From Epiperipatus broadwayi (taxonomy: Eukaryota > Onychophora > Udeonychophora > Euonychophora > Peripatidae): a stretch of 64,000 nucleotides of DNA. The translations under genes and the position numbers were made by a program. The notes beneath the pieces were generated by a model, which saw nothing but the letters and a program-made list of their open reading frames with translations, did not search any database and was not told the origin of the DNA. Shown piece after piece: positions 47,170-61,690 of the stretch (its first letter is position 1; each line of letters opens with the position of its first letter). Location: positions 5,250,237-5,314,236 of the forward strand of contig JAQFVV010000031.1 of the NCBI GenBank assembly GCA_028023455.1, in the 5' to 3' direction.

Positions 47170-48654
47170 ACAATATTTATCAAAATAAAAAAAATATTAT
47201 TTAAATATTTAATAGTATAATTAAAATATTCACAATTTGACTCATTATAGATTTTTACCCAGAATATCATTGGATGTGGGACAAAGACATGGGTGCTTTT
47301 TATGTCCCTCCACCTTCTCATGAACAACCTTCATAGATAATTAAGTGTAACTTGAACCTTAATATTTACATAATATAATAGGGTGCAGTCTAAAATAGCA
47401 TGGATATTCTTCATTTCAAAGGATGCAATCTTCTATCTTAAAAGATAACATAGTTTCATTACTTCTTAGACTAAATATTATTTTTGGGTATCTGCAAATA
47501 TGATATTCCCTGTCACAATGATTTCATCCAGAAATCAGAATTAAATGCATGATTTTATTTTTATTTCTGTGGAAATAAAGTACACTGTATGACTTTAATT
47601 AAGTGAAAATAATTAATGCTGTGATTAATAATCAATATTGAGAACTTAAGACAATAGCATATAAAAAATAAACAGAAAATGAATATAATTTAAATAAAGA
47701 ATCAATAACTTTATTTACAGTTCTATTAATATAATACAGATTTACATAAACTTGAAAAACAATTGCCAAGATGGCGCTGTTAAAAAAATAATAGTCATTG
47801 GACTAACAGTATCTACAAATCTTTTTGTTTAACAAATGATCTACTAAGACTTCTTTTAAAATGATAAAGTTGCATAATTACCTTATTTAATAAATAATGA
47901 GAATGGAGAATTATCACTGGCTAATTCTTACATACCTTATTAAAATAAGTCATCCCTCATATAATTTTAAGCATCATAATATTTATATACTTTAAGTAGA
48001 GTTACTTATTAACTTAATTGCATATAATTACTCTAGATTTATCCATTGTAAAATAACATATTACAACTATAAGTAACCAGGATTAATAAACTGATCTATT
48101 AATACTTGATGTTATGAGTGCATTACATTTAAGCAAAAGCTGATGCATTTAAAAAAAAAAATACATTTCATATTACAAATAACTACTCTTTATTGTTTAG
48201 AAACTCAAACCAGTAAAATAACTGATTGAATGAATGAAATAAATAACTAACTAAATAAATAAATATATGGACCCCTCATCAAAAGTCATTTGCACACATA
48301 AATTGTAAAAATATTGTCCACATAATATAAATTACATAAAATGTTGAAAATATGTGACTTGCACATCTTTGGAGATGCTCTGGATGAATACAGCAACTAC
48401 ATAGCATGTGTGGATTGCACTTACTGTCCATATGATTATAAATTAAATATTTACAATTACTAACTATTGTTGGTTGATTTGTGGATAACTATAGACTCAT
48501 AACAACACAAAAACAGACATTGATACACTTTTAAGCACTAAAATAACCGAGTGTATACTGAAGAAACTAAATCCTTCAAACTAATTTATCTTGTCATTAC
48601 ATATTAAAACATAAACAACCTCACCTACTATAGTGGAAAATTAGCTTCAAACAC

Positions 48655-48950
48655 AGCCTCATGAGTGATAGGCCAACAAAGACTCCATAGAGCAACTAGC
48701 ATGAATAAATAAATACATTCTAAGTATGGTGGCTTCCAAAACATCTACATTTGAGGCAAAAGAGGATGCCTGGACCTTGTCAGAGCATATTAGGAAAAAT
48801 ATGGAATGGCACACCAGGAAATATATGATCCTCTCCAGGGATCTAGACACCTTCAAAATATGTGATTACAATCACTGAAAATAGGCACTACCACCTCATG
48901 GAACAGAATGAAATACAGATGGGGAATTTATTCACTCCACCCAGCATAAT
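48655..48950 (+). repeat. Dispersed repeat S, copy 1
   Basis: It shares, in order, GAGTGATAGGC, TGGTGGCTTCCAAAA, GAGGCAAAAGAGGATGCCTG, GTGATTACAATCACTGAAAA and an AGATGGGGAAT...CACTCCA block with the reverse strand of 61340-61690. Function is unknown. No frame is conserved between copies, so a non-coding retroposon is likelier than an exon. Confidence 0.55.
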
Positions 48951-50830
48951 AATCAATATAATAAGAAAGATCTGACATTATAAGGCCATTATTCCTATAG
49001 CTAACAATGCCAAGATACAAACACCATAATAACTAACTAAAATCATATTCAGAATTTTAAACACAATAAACAATAAATAACGTCTGAACCAACAAATGCA
49101 CTTTGGAAGTCAATCAACTATGAGTATTAATAAAGATAATTAACAGCATATAAATTTTGGCATCAAGTGTCAATACACACAAGTATAAAATATTAAATAT
49201 TAAAAATTATAATAATTAGTGGTCATGATAGAAATGTGAATAAAATATGAGAATAATAATTCTCAAACTATAACATATTTATGAATAAAATTACTATTGC
49301 ATTTATGCAAAATATAAAATAACAACTTCTGACAATTTATTTTTTGGCTGTTTGGCAGATAATGAAGCAAAAATACCATATATTTGAAGTAGTTATTGTG
49401 AGAGATAAAATATCCATTGATTCAGAATATGCAAAGTAAAACTGTAGCTTGTAATGCATATACTAATTATAAAATAAGACTACTTGTTAATGTGTAGACT
49501 ATCTACACATTTATAAACCATAAAAATTAAATTTACATAAATTAAATACATGGCACCTGTAATATGATATAATATTATATAAATTAAAACAAAAATTCTA
49601 AAAAAAAAATATTGCATAATATTTTACTCTTTTTTTTTTACCAAATAAAGAAAAACCTTAGTTCATAAACACTTACCATTTGCACTAAGATGTCCTTTGA
49701 GCGAACATAATATTAATTTGACCTGCAAATATGTTGCGAAGCTTCAAATCCAATAAAAAAAATTCAAGAATGGCAAAAGAATTTATAAAACGAAACATAA
49801 AACAGTTCTTATATCTAAATAGTTCTGAATTTAAGTAATTCTAAGATATAAGACAGACAACAAATACACACATTTTAACAATAATTCCTTGCAATCATGG
49901 AAATGACAATATTGTGATATAATAATATAAATTTTAAGCTGACAGGAAAACTTTTTGGAATCTCATGGGTTAGTTTAGTTAGAGTGTAGCTTCATTTTAA
50001 TTTTCTTAAAGACACATATCTTAAGCATTAAGAATTATTTACACTTTTTTCTATTTTTAATGATTTATGTGAAATAATAAGACATTTCAACGTTATATTT
50101 TTAAGGTATTCTCTTTTAAATAATTCCATAAGCACTTTTTTTTTAGCAAGGAGTACTTCAGAATATCAACTCTGTATAAAATATTTCTGCTAAAGACACC
50201 GCATAGATTATCAAATTAATATTTTATATTTCTTATAAATAGCACAGTTTATTTCTCCAAAATTTAATTGAAGAGTTCTAGTATAGTAATACATTTTTAA
50301 ATCTCATTATCATTCCTCAAGTATATAGTTCCATCCATATATAAAGAATTTATTATAAAGCAAGTAATTATTCAAGCATTTTGAAAAAAAAATATTATTT
50401 GAACAATTCCAGTGGTAATTTTATTGTTAATCATAAAACAGGTGAATTAATACAATGCATTTCTTTTCTTTTTTTAAAAAAACTTTTATAAGTTATGTTT
50501 AGAAACAAACTGAGCAAAGATAAAACTGGAGAATTGTTCAGCATAATCTTCAAATTGTTCGTCAATGAATATAACAACTGCAAGTTATTACAACTTATTC
50601 CAAAGCAAATTTTATTTGAACTGCTAATAAAGAATAAGTTTCTCCAAAGCATTTTTCTGATTGAGAAAGTTTAATTGCAAGTTAGAATCAAGAAGAAGAG
50701 GGAGTTCCTGAAACGTTTACTCGGAGTTCATGGTTGTTTGAAAAATAATAAATTTAAGTTCAATACTTTTACAAAAGAAAATAATAAGCATTTATTTTTA
50801 TATGACGCTATGCATACAATTGTATACATT
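48951..50830. other. AT-rich stretch, nothing recognised
   Basis: Short frames only; 50431-50652 (minus) and 50675-50881 (plus) have no domain, and the latter runs into the inverted repeat. Confidence 0.45.
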
Positions 50831-51350
50831 CAAAGATCATCCTTTCAAGCTAATTGTGCACGAGTCTTCTGCGAGTGTTAAATAATAAATGAATACTTCA
50901 CTCTACAATACAAGATATAGTATTTATGCAGGAATAAAAGGAATCCTCTTATTCCTACGAACTCAAATTCTTTTATATGAGCAAATCTGAAGTACTGTTG
51001 AGTAAAGCGTGAGAGTAGAATTCTCACTTTAAATTACTATCTACGATGTTGGAATGAATGACTTATAATTAAGTTTCATTTAGAGTGACGTTTAGTAAAT
51101 TCTAGACAATTTCACCGACGACGTCATTCATTCCAACATCGTAGATAGTAATTTAAAGTGAGAATTCTACTCTCAAGCTTTACTCAACAGTACTTCAGAT
51201 TTGCTCATATAAAAGAATTTGAGTCGTAGGAATAAGAGGATTCCTTTTATTCCTGCATAAATACTATATCTTGTATTGTAGAGTGAAGTATTCATTTATT
51301 ATTTAACACTCGCAGAAGACGCATGCACAATTAGCTTGAAATGATCTTTG
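50831..51350. mobile_element. 520-bp snapback inverted repeat (MITE-like)
   Basis: Arms 50831-51062 and 51123-51350 are nearly perfect reverse complements (for example CAAAGATCAT at the outer left, ATGATCTTTG at the outer right; GGAATGAATGAC and GTCATTCATTCC at the inner ends) with a 60-base loop. No protein and no convincing target duplication is visible. It is a strong cruciform or long hairpin candidate. Confidence 0.85.
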
Positions 51351-54300
51351 AAAAGAAAATAATAAAAATGTTTAAAAAATATTTATATCTAACAAATTAA
51401 CTTGTTGAGCCAGAAGACATCAGAGAGAGAACTATTAGACAAGAAACCAAGATGAGACCACCCCTCCGACTTTGAAAAACCTTTATTCATATTATTCTTT
51501 TTAAATTACCCCCCCCCTTTTAAAAAAAAAAAACTGGCAATTTCTTAAAATACCTAATTAAAAAAAATTGATATATATATAACTCCCTACCCAACACCGT
51601 TCCTACACATTATATGAGCAAATGCCCAGGGCATCAATTCTATTAATGAATAGAATAAATTAACACTTTATTTTATTTTGAATTAGTACTGATACTTTTC
51701 TACTTATGCCTAACTTATAGATTAGCTCAGTGGAGGGTTATAGGAAGTCAATAACATATAAAATATAAATAAAGGAAGGAAAAATATGATTAACCATTAA
51801 AATAAAGTTTATGCCTCATTTATTAATCAACCAAATAATGGAGGCCAGTAAAGTTTCATTTGTTCAAGCTGATAAACTATAATTTCAATTTGATCTCTCC
51901 CATCATCTAGATATACTCTATATTAGCTATAATATAACTTTAACAGAAAAACATAATAATACTAAATAACTTCACTATCTAGCACACATTAATCTAAATA
52001 GCTAAATTAATGTTAATTTGGGAATATGAAATCAGATCTCATGGAATCTTTAATACAGTTTGATTAAAGAAATTATATTATCCAGTAATTTATAACTATA
52101 AATTAAAATATAATGGAATGAATTGAATAATGTCTCACTGGACTAGCAATTAGATAATGAAGGAAATAGGGTATCTTTTAATCACATCATTGTCTAAATA
52201 ATAAACTAAGTATGCAATCTTTTTATAAGTTTACAAAAGATAAAGCATTTTATATAATGTTTGGATCAAGAGAACAATATCAGATTTCAGTATGTTTATT
52301 ATCAAATTTACAAAGTAATGTATTTATGCAGCAATAGATATGCGGAATGTGGAAACTAGAATATGAATGCACTAACAACAACTCCAGACAATTTTTTGAA
52401 TAAATAAACAAAGCATTTATTGACATTTGCAACTAAAATAAATATAACCAATTCACATTGGATTGTTTGTCCTAATTTCTAAACTCACAAATATGTTTGC
52501 TAACCTGGGTTTGAAATCACTTTTATTACATATTTTATCATTTATTGATTAGACATTTATGAACATACCTTAACAAATAAAATAATGCCCTCAAGTTCTG
52601 ACTTTGAATATATTTAGGCTATCTAACACATTTTTATTAGCAAACAACATTGAATAAATAAATATCATATTATGGGCACAAATATAGAAGTTGGAGAGGT
52701 CACACTATTAATTATTAGGATAAAACAAATTAATAACTTTGGCTATCAAGAGAGTAACTTTAAATAGCTCAATAAAATAATTCTTTTAAATATCTATCCT
52801 TTTCATACATTCAAAATAAAAATAATCATTCTGATGATTTGATGATTTAAAGCATAATCTAATTTAAAGTATATAATTCCTGATGTATAAGTTTAATAAT
52901 ATTATATTCTAATGTCTGCAAGATTATTTGCATTACGAGTGTGTATCATCTTATGCTATAATTACGACAAAATCAATATATTTATGACTTGTTGATTTAC
53001 TTAAGGATTACTAAATAAATATTATAATTCAGACAATGTCATAGACCAACCAACTAATATGACACTATTTCTGCTTTAATATTCCTTAAAGAATTTAATC
53101 TTACAATTTATTAATCTTCCAACTACATTATATATAGCTATGGTTCTATGATAACACAAAAATCAACACTCAAGAGGAAAATCTAAGCACATGAGGAATA
53201 AACAAGCTTCTTGGCTAATAAATCTAATGACAAATAATGATTCTCCACCTGACTCGAGGTACCCTATTGGTGTGTAGCTCTGTCTCACCACCAGAATAAA
53301 GGAGAAATGTACAACTTAACTTCATAAAATATCATTTTATAATACATACCTATGCAATCTAGGAATATACTTCACTCATGGCAAATACTTAGATATAATA
53401 AGGGAGAGAGTTCTCAATCCCACTCAACATAGAATATATCATAAATAACTTTATTTCTCATAGCTACTCTATTCATTTCCTTCTATACATTGAAAAATAA
53501 ATACTCATACACAGACAGGACTTTATTTCTGCCAATTTTTTTAGCATAAGACATTGTCCAAAATTAACAGAGAGAAAGTTATAAAACTGAATATTTACTA
53601 ATTATATAAAATAACTGCATAAGACAGACACACATATGTATGAATAAGAGGATGTAAATAACTTCAAATTATATAATACATGTGTATTACGGTAAAGTAA
53701 ATGATAAACTGAAATTAAAACTTTTCATTTGGGACCAATTATTAGCTGTTTTAAAATTTTTTAAATTGACCGTAGTTATTGTCAATGAATTTCACTGTTT
53801 CTGATAACAATATTTATTTTTCATACATTTCTCACTCTCTAAGCCAATTTGCTCACTTTGAGATATTACATAAATAAATTACACAAAAGTGTATATATAA
53901 CATACATAAGAAATTCCATTTAAATAATAATCATTTACCGATGTATTGTGACTAGCAACACACTATTCAAGAAGTCCTAGAAGTCAATGAAATAGCATAA
54001 GTTAAATAAGTAAATAAATAAATAATAAATCTGTCTATCTATCTATGGTATATCAATAGCAACAAACAAAAAAAAGTCACTCTTTTAATTTAAAAAAATT
54101 CACTTGTAAAGTTTTAAACATAAAGTTTCCTGAATGATATGAAGACATGGATGATGATTCCAAATGAGTATGTGTTACTAAACATAAAGACAAATTCCTA
54201 TAGGATAGACATTCACAATTTAGATTTAATTCAGTGATCTCCAATGTTCTTAGCAATAGCTAATTGAGTTCGCTAATATAGCATGCACAATAATAAATTT

Positions 54301-56072
54301 TATATAATGACAGATATGGATAGATAGATTCAGCTAGATGTTTCTTTTATATTTATCATTTAATTAATTCTGGAAATATTTTAATTTAACAGTAACTTAA
54401 GTAGTTTTCCCAAAAGTAAACATTAGCTTGCCATACACTTTATAAATTATCACAAATATAATTATTTTGTTCTGTTGCTAATTAATTATTTACATAAAAT
54501 CTACAGTTCTTTAAGCCATAATGTTTAATACAGAAAGTCCATACCGAGGAGAACAAGAAATATACAATATTAATGTTCATACATATGTATTAAACAAATA
54601 TCAGTACTTATTTAATTATTTGTAAGCCATGAATTCACTACTTTTATTAAATTAACTTATAAGCATGAATAGTAAACATAATTATTATCACATAGTAGTC
54701 CAAAAAAATATATAGCACAATGAATAATATATGCATTCTCTCATTTTAAATTTAACCTTTACATAGTTAGAAAAGAATTGAAACTGAGAGTCTATGGTAG
54801 GTTTTGTTAAGCAGTTCTGCATATATTTCCTTAAAAGATTAGAAAGTTCACACAATTTCATTTTTTCCTTAGTAATAATAAAAGAGATAAGCAAACAAAG
54901 TATATTAAAGTTATAAGCATATAAATACATTTAAAAAAATGATAGGGTTAATTTAAAACTTAATTGAGTGGACAGTGAAGAAAAATATACCTTCTTAAAA
55001 GTGTAGCCTGACATCTTTCTTTGAAGCTGTCTGGTAGCTAGAATTCCCAAAATGACTGTCATAAAATAATAATGTTTAAAAGTTTACATTTTGGAGTTTA
55101 AACTGAATTGATTTCTGGAAAAGATTATAAAAATTGCACAAAGAAAAAGTGGCAGAAGCAGGGTCAATAATAATGGCAGATAATGAATGAACATTTTCTA
55201 TTACTGACTCAGTTAAATACATTTCCTTTCCATCAATCAAGATGTCACCTTATCCTCCAAAGGTTAGCTCCACTTTTTGCATTCAATTAAATAAGGAAAA
55301 AATATTCAAGAAATTTCTTCTTGAAAAAAAAAATCATTTTAATTTTATAAATTAAATGAAACCATATAAAACAAATAGAAAAAAAAAACTTTTTACACTT
55401 TTAAAATAAATGAATATTAATTAACTATTAAATAAAATGGTTGATAACACAATTTAATTTGTCAAATGATTCACCAATCCAGATATCCATTAATCACACA
55501 AAAATACTTGCAAACTATTAAAAATATTTACTGTAATTTTAAGTGTTTTATTGTAAATGTAATATTTTGTATTGTAATTTAACATGAAAATGAAATGAGA
55601 AGATGATATAGACATACATGCACACATATGCTGCTATATGAATACTAAATTATCCTGACTAAAATATGACTGATATGGCTATGGGTTAAACATATTTCAC
55701 TGATTATAATACCTACATATGGAAGGGTGTGCCAATGACTAAATAGATCAAAAAACCATCTAAACAAATACCAAACACTATTTTATAAATATATAAAACA
55801 ACTTTACATTAACTTAATTTACATATCAACAATTCCTGTAACAATTCACCCCCTTTCTACCATTAAATATTTCATCAACTACAATAATAATCACTAAATG
55901 CTTACAACATTCTCAACTAACACCCATAAGCAAATTTCACATAAGGTTTTATACCATTAACCAAAAATTTATAAAAAAAAATGTTAGCGCTATTTCATTC
56001 TTTTTTAATAGTTAAATGAAGTTATTCACCACTGACACAGTATGATTTAATCACTTGTGCCCATTCAGAAGG

Positions 56073-56075
<3 letters not shown>
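51351..56075. other. AT-rich stretch without a supported gene
   Basis: Only short frames (for example 54688-54930 minus). 53380-53480 shows faint similarity to the end of repeat S. A homopolymer C run near 51507 and many AATAAATAAATAA words are present. Confidence 0.45.
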
Positions 56076-56076
<1 letters not shown>

Positions 56077-56112
<36 letters not shown>

Positions 56113-56145
56113 ATATATTTATATATATATATATATATATATATA
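56077..56145. repeat. (TA)n microsatellite
   Basis: Two alternating AT runs interrupted by GATATATATTTAT. Confidence 0.95.
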
Positions 56146-57171
<1,026 letters not shown>

Positions 57172-57243
57172 TAGTTTTTGGAATGAATCATGTGTTATTT
57201 TTTATTACATACCGATATTTTGACAGACTAGCATCCACCATTA

Positions 57244-57434
57244 CCAAGATTAACTTTTGAAAAAAGAATCATTAGATCTCACAATATGAGGCTTATCAAA
57301 ATGTTTATTTCCCTCAGGTTTTTCACCTATTAATTTTAAGTTAATATTAGTTAAAATAAGAGGTTTCCACATAACTGGAATACGTTGTGCTTCATCAGCC
57401 CTATTTAAACCAGTAGGTCTCCTTAGTATTTTAA
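57244..57434 (-). pseudogene. PLE3 C-terminal part beyond the MITE
   Basis: When the MITE and one TTAA are removed, NQIESI runs straight into KILRRPTGLNRADEAQRIPV, MWKPLILTN and onward to about 57262. This is the R..EsieI...NR.DEa..IP..WkplI ending typical of PLE proteins. Confidence 0.7.
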
Positions 57435-58180
57435 CCTTTTAACTGCTAATTATATTATTGGTTGTATGAGGTAAAAATCAAATCTTTTAATTGGCCAACT
57501 CACAAACTGAAGACAAAGCCTATTGTTAAAACATATTCGCCTATAATATTAAATTCAACTCAGATACGTTTATAAAAAGTATATTATTAATTTTTCAGGT
57601 TATGAAGAGAACGAAAGTTCTTTCAAAAATAAATTGCTATTTATTTATTCTAAAATATTCAATTTCGGCAACATAAAAGCTATAATATAAACAAAAAGAT
57701 CGACTTTTACGTTATAGAAAAGTAAATATTTCTTTTTACTACATCTTCAATATTTGTACTAAAATCTTCAATATTTTTCGAAAATAATTTTGTTTTTTTA
57801 TTATTCTCTCTGAGAATAATTTTAATTTCCATAAATATAATTTTATAATACTTAAAATTGGATTCGAAATGAAAATCTCAGCGGTTTTCTTTATTTTCTT
57901 TGATCAGGCGGTTTCTTTGTTCTTTCCAGCCAATCAGAATGTCTTTTTCGGCTGAGAGCTTGCTAAGAACCAATCACAAATAATGTTCTTTCTCTGTTTA
58001 GGTTTAAATGTGTTTTTTTTATATTTTTTACTTGTAAAATAAGTCGGAAGAGGTCACCATCGTACAGAACTTTTAAAAACCTCTTCAAAACGTATTGAAC
58101 GAATTTTTTAGCATAAGAATCGGCTGAGTTAGAGTGACTTCAGATGTCTATGAGGAGCCTCATAAAAAACAGTCTTTTGG
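57435..58180 (-). mobile_element. piggyBac-like MITE, copy 2
   Basis: TTAA at 57431-57434 and 58181-58184 flank 746 bp that match 41072-41818 in reverse orientation along nearly the whole length. The end CCTTTTAACTGC beside the left TTAA is close to a piggyBac terminus; the other end has decayed. Insertion into the PLE3 coding region at TTAA is shown by the frame that closes when it is removed. Confidence 0.78.
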
Positions 58181-58186
58181 TTAATA

Positions 58187-58361
58187 GACTCTATTTGGTT
58201 CTTAAATCATATCTTTCCAAATTAGCAATTATTTGTGTATTGCCAAAATCAGCTTTATGACCAATTTCTAAAAAATGTGAAGTAAAAACTGATGTGTTAA
58301 TTTTTTAATTAAAAGTATTTCAATGTTTCTTAATTCTGACATTTATTTGTCTATTAGACTG
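58187..58361 (-). pseudogene. PLE3 GIY-YIG endonuclease, first part
   Basis: The minus strand reads YMGQSNRQINVRIKKH, a stop, then TSVFTSHFLEIGHKADFGNT and QIIANLERYDLR, matching the YIG, Arg, His and gH.idw segments of PLE nucleases. A one-base shift near the MITE border puts the continuation NQIESI in the next frame. The GIY strand itself is missing. Confidence 0.7.
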
Positions 58362-58363
58362 AC

Positions 58364-58412
<49 letters not shown>
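58362..58412. repeat. (TA)n microsatellite at the 5' edge of PLE3
   Basis: About 50 bases of alternating AT immediately before the truncated GIY-YIG coding sequence (minus strand). Confidence 0.95.
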
Positions 58413-58416
<4 letters not shown>

Positions 58417-61339
58417 GCATAACTAAAGTTTTCCTTGGTTCCAAAAGGAGCCAAAGGTTATCTTAGCTTAACCTTTTGGATTGAAATTGTCTGATTTTTT
58501 AAAAAAATAATAATGATAAAAATGAAAATTAAACTAGTTAATTATTAAAATAGGATAATCTAAATATTTTAATAGTGTCAATTGGTTTGATAAGGGATGT
58601 TAAGTAATAATTTTTACATAAGCAAATGTTAAAAAATAATTGTGAAATGATAAATCATGTTTAATGTATTTTAAAGTAACTATTGTATAATTAATTTTGA
58701 TGTCTAAACAATAATAATAAGATATTATTATTAAGTTGTAATAAGTAAGTAATAAATTTTTTTTAAAAAAATGATATCTAAGTTTTATTAAAAAATAAGA
58801 ATATTTGTTGTTAGTTTTTGTAGTTTAACATTCAGTTATAAAAATTATTTAGATTAAATATTTATTAACATTCTATTGTTGGATTTCTAAAAATAATTTT
58901 AAACAATTAATGTAACGTCAAACGTATGTGAGAATGTGCATGCATTGACATGGAAAACATAAGAATAAAATAATAATTTAATTCCAATATTATTTAAAAT
59001 AAGTAAATAAAACAAATGTGTGGATAAAATTATGTTAATAAAATATTTAAGGATTTAATAAAGGGTATAACTTTAAATTTTATAGTTATTACTATTGTTT
59101 TGGATAAAATATCATAAAAAGAAATTGTTGCACAATATTTGTTAATAATATAATTTTGATTTCTAGCTGAAGGTCACATGGTATAAGAAAATTATATTGA
59201 TTACGCCATTAGATCGATTCTACAGCTAGTTTGTTGGAATATTTAAATTTAATAAAAAATAGTTTTTATTGGTTTTTAAATAAACTTTAGGGGGGTGAAA
59301 TATTGTGGGCAAAATGGAAGATCTAAGGGGTCATTCAGTTGCTGATCTGTTTTTAATTCTACCTGTGGCTGAATCTTAAAAGTTCTTTAACAAAAAGTAC
59401 ATTTTTAAAACTTTATATTTTTTTTAAAAAAAATAAAAATATGTTTTTAAAACCATTATTTTAAATCGTCCAGTAATGGTTGAAGGCTAAAGGACAGGTA
59501 ATCCATTTTTCCTGACAGTTTTTCATTACAATTGAGATATTAAAATTTACGGTAAAATGTTTAAAGGAAAAAATACAGCATCTCATATTTCATTTATTTT
59601 TTTATCTATTCATTTTTCTTTATTTAGAAGTAAAACTTAAATTATTAAGTACTGTTATGGCTAAAGACTTTATTGCATTAAACTATAGTATACCTCCTAT
59701 TAAATTAAAAATATACATGAAGAAGAAATTAAAAAAAAACAAAAAACATTCAAACATTTTAAAATATTAAATTGGAAATGCGTTAGCGTCTTATAAATTA
59801 AAAGTGACAACAAAGTAATACTTTATTACTTTATAGATGATATATATACTGCATTATTAATACATGCTATATACATGTAAATATGCTCTTAAAAGAATAA
59901 TATTTAATAACAAAATATGTATTTTAAAATTCTAATTCTTGTTTATGCCAGTAATATGAAAAGAATTTGTTTGGAAGTAAAACTTTAAATGAATTTAAAA
60001 ATATTATTAATGAACTTGTCTCTGGCAAATATGTAATGTTTTGTTATAGTGGCCAGAACTTATAAGTAACTGTACGACCGTTGATCGTAGCACATAAACC
60101 AATGAGCGTTCTTAATTATAAACAAAGTCTACTCTTATGTTTAAAAATAAATAAAAGGAAATTTGTTTTAAAAAAAAATACATTTTTAAATATTAAGAAA
60201 CGTTTTAAAAAAAGAGCTCTATTTTTAAAAAATGCATTTATCTAAAGAAGAACAATGAAAGTTAACTAAATAGACATATTATAATTATTCCGTGTTTGAA
60301 CCTAGGATTATAAATAAAAACATGTACACAGTTGAAGAATTTATTGTTTTCAATGCCGGCTTATTTTACTTATACTTATGCTTATTATACTTATGCTACT
60401 CAGTTGAATAATTTATTTTCCAATGCCAACTTATGTTTATGCTTACAATGTTTTATTATTTTAATATTTAAAATTATCTTTAAAGATAAAAGAAAGTGAA
60501 TGTGTTTATATAAAGAACTACTGAACATTTTCGTTTGGAAATGATTGCTATGTATATAAATGTATTGGTGAAGCTTCGAATTTAAAGATATCTAAACCTG
60601 AATAAATTGTCTACACATTATGAAATGGAAAACTTGTCACGGAGCCGAAATATGAACTTAAGTTAATGTATTATTTTTTTTTATTGTTTGTTTTATTGGT
60701 TAATAAAAGAATCAAACCATAAAAATATTTATGCTATTAAATTTTTATGTAACACTTTTTGCATAAACTAGGGTTATAATTTTAAAATGAAATAGTTTTA
60801 TTTGAATGAGCAAATGTTTCTTGCCATTCTTAAGTAGATTTAGTTTATTCATCAAGCATTACACTAGTTAGTTTCTATTTAATAATTTTATTATAGAGAT
60901 TTAAATATCACAGTCTTATTTTCATATAAATGGGATGTTTTACTCAATTTTTATTTCAAATTTACTAAAGAAGTTTATCAGAGAATATCCATTCATTTGT
61001 TTTATGAATGTTATATTAAGAATAATTACAAATATTTTATATTCATCGAGAAGTAAATATTCTTGCATTTAATTTACCATTTCAAAAGTCCACTAGTTAT
61101 TATATTTTTAGCATTTAATATTTTGTTATGTGTGCATTGTGCCTTGCCTAGAATTTTATATGCATTTAAGTTTAAAGTATTTTCTACAGTAGTTAGTTGA
61201 CACATAATTTGCTTTGTTGGTTTGAATATTGGATATACGTTTTGTATTTTATAAATTTCTTGGAAATAACTTAGTCAGTTTAAGTGAAGTATATATCTTG
61301 CTATTAGTTAGTATTTGGGTAGCCTCAAGAATTAGGCTT
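58413..61339. other. AT-rich stretch without a supported gene
   Basis: No frame, domain, tandem or inverted repeat of note. 60370-60440 has a partial duplication (TTATTTTACTTATACTTATG and ...CAATGCCAACTTATG). Confidence 0.45.
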
Positions 61340-61690
61340 AGTTCATAATTTTTGAATATGTTTATGGAGTCGAGAGTATTCTCCATCTTTATTGTAATGT
61401 AATTCCATTATTTGATAGTGCTTGTCCCCAAAAGAGGGTTATTATATTGTATTTTTCAGTGATGATAATCACATTTATAAGCATTGAAAATCCCAGGAGA
61501 GAGGATTGTGCTTTTCTGGTGGGTGTTTCTGTTCCCAGATGTACTGAAGATGAATTCCAGACATCGTCATTTGGCCTCGAAGTTAGGTATTTTTGGAAGC
61601 CACGATATTCTTTTCCAGCTCTGAGGAGCCTAGTATCTTTATATTTTTGCCTATCATTCATGATGACTTAATGCTAATTCCACCACAGTA
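61340..61690 (-). repeat. Dispersed repeat S, copy 2
   Basis: The minus strand matches 48655-48950 block by block (AATGATAGGCAAAAATA, CGTGGCTTCCAAAA, TTCGAGGCCAAATGACGATG, GTGATTATCATCACTGAAAA). Both strands carry modest open frames (61389-61661 minus, 61447-61671 plus), neither preserved in copy 1. Confidence 0.55.

Larger units (their letters stand above)
45741..48654. other. AT-rich stretch without a supported gene
   Basis: Apart from the GA-rich and tandem blocks listed separately, no domain or exon could be recognised. A CAAGATGGCGCTGTT word at 47768 resembles MITE ends in many animals but has no partner nearby. Confidence 0.45.

Noticed and set aside
53380-53480. Possible third copy of repeat S
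   Set aside because: Similarity is limited to a few short AT-rich words and could be chance.
57380-57400. CTGATGA on the minus strand near 57390
   Set aside because: It is the codon run for ADEA in the Penelope-like protein, with no ribozyme stems around it.
61389-61671. Overlapping 90- and 74-codon frames on both strands
   Set aside because: The matching repeat copy at 48655-48950 preserves neither frame, so coding is unlikely.
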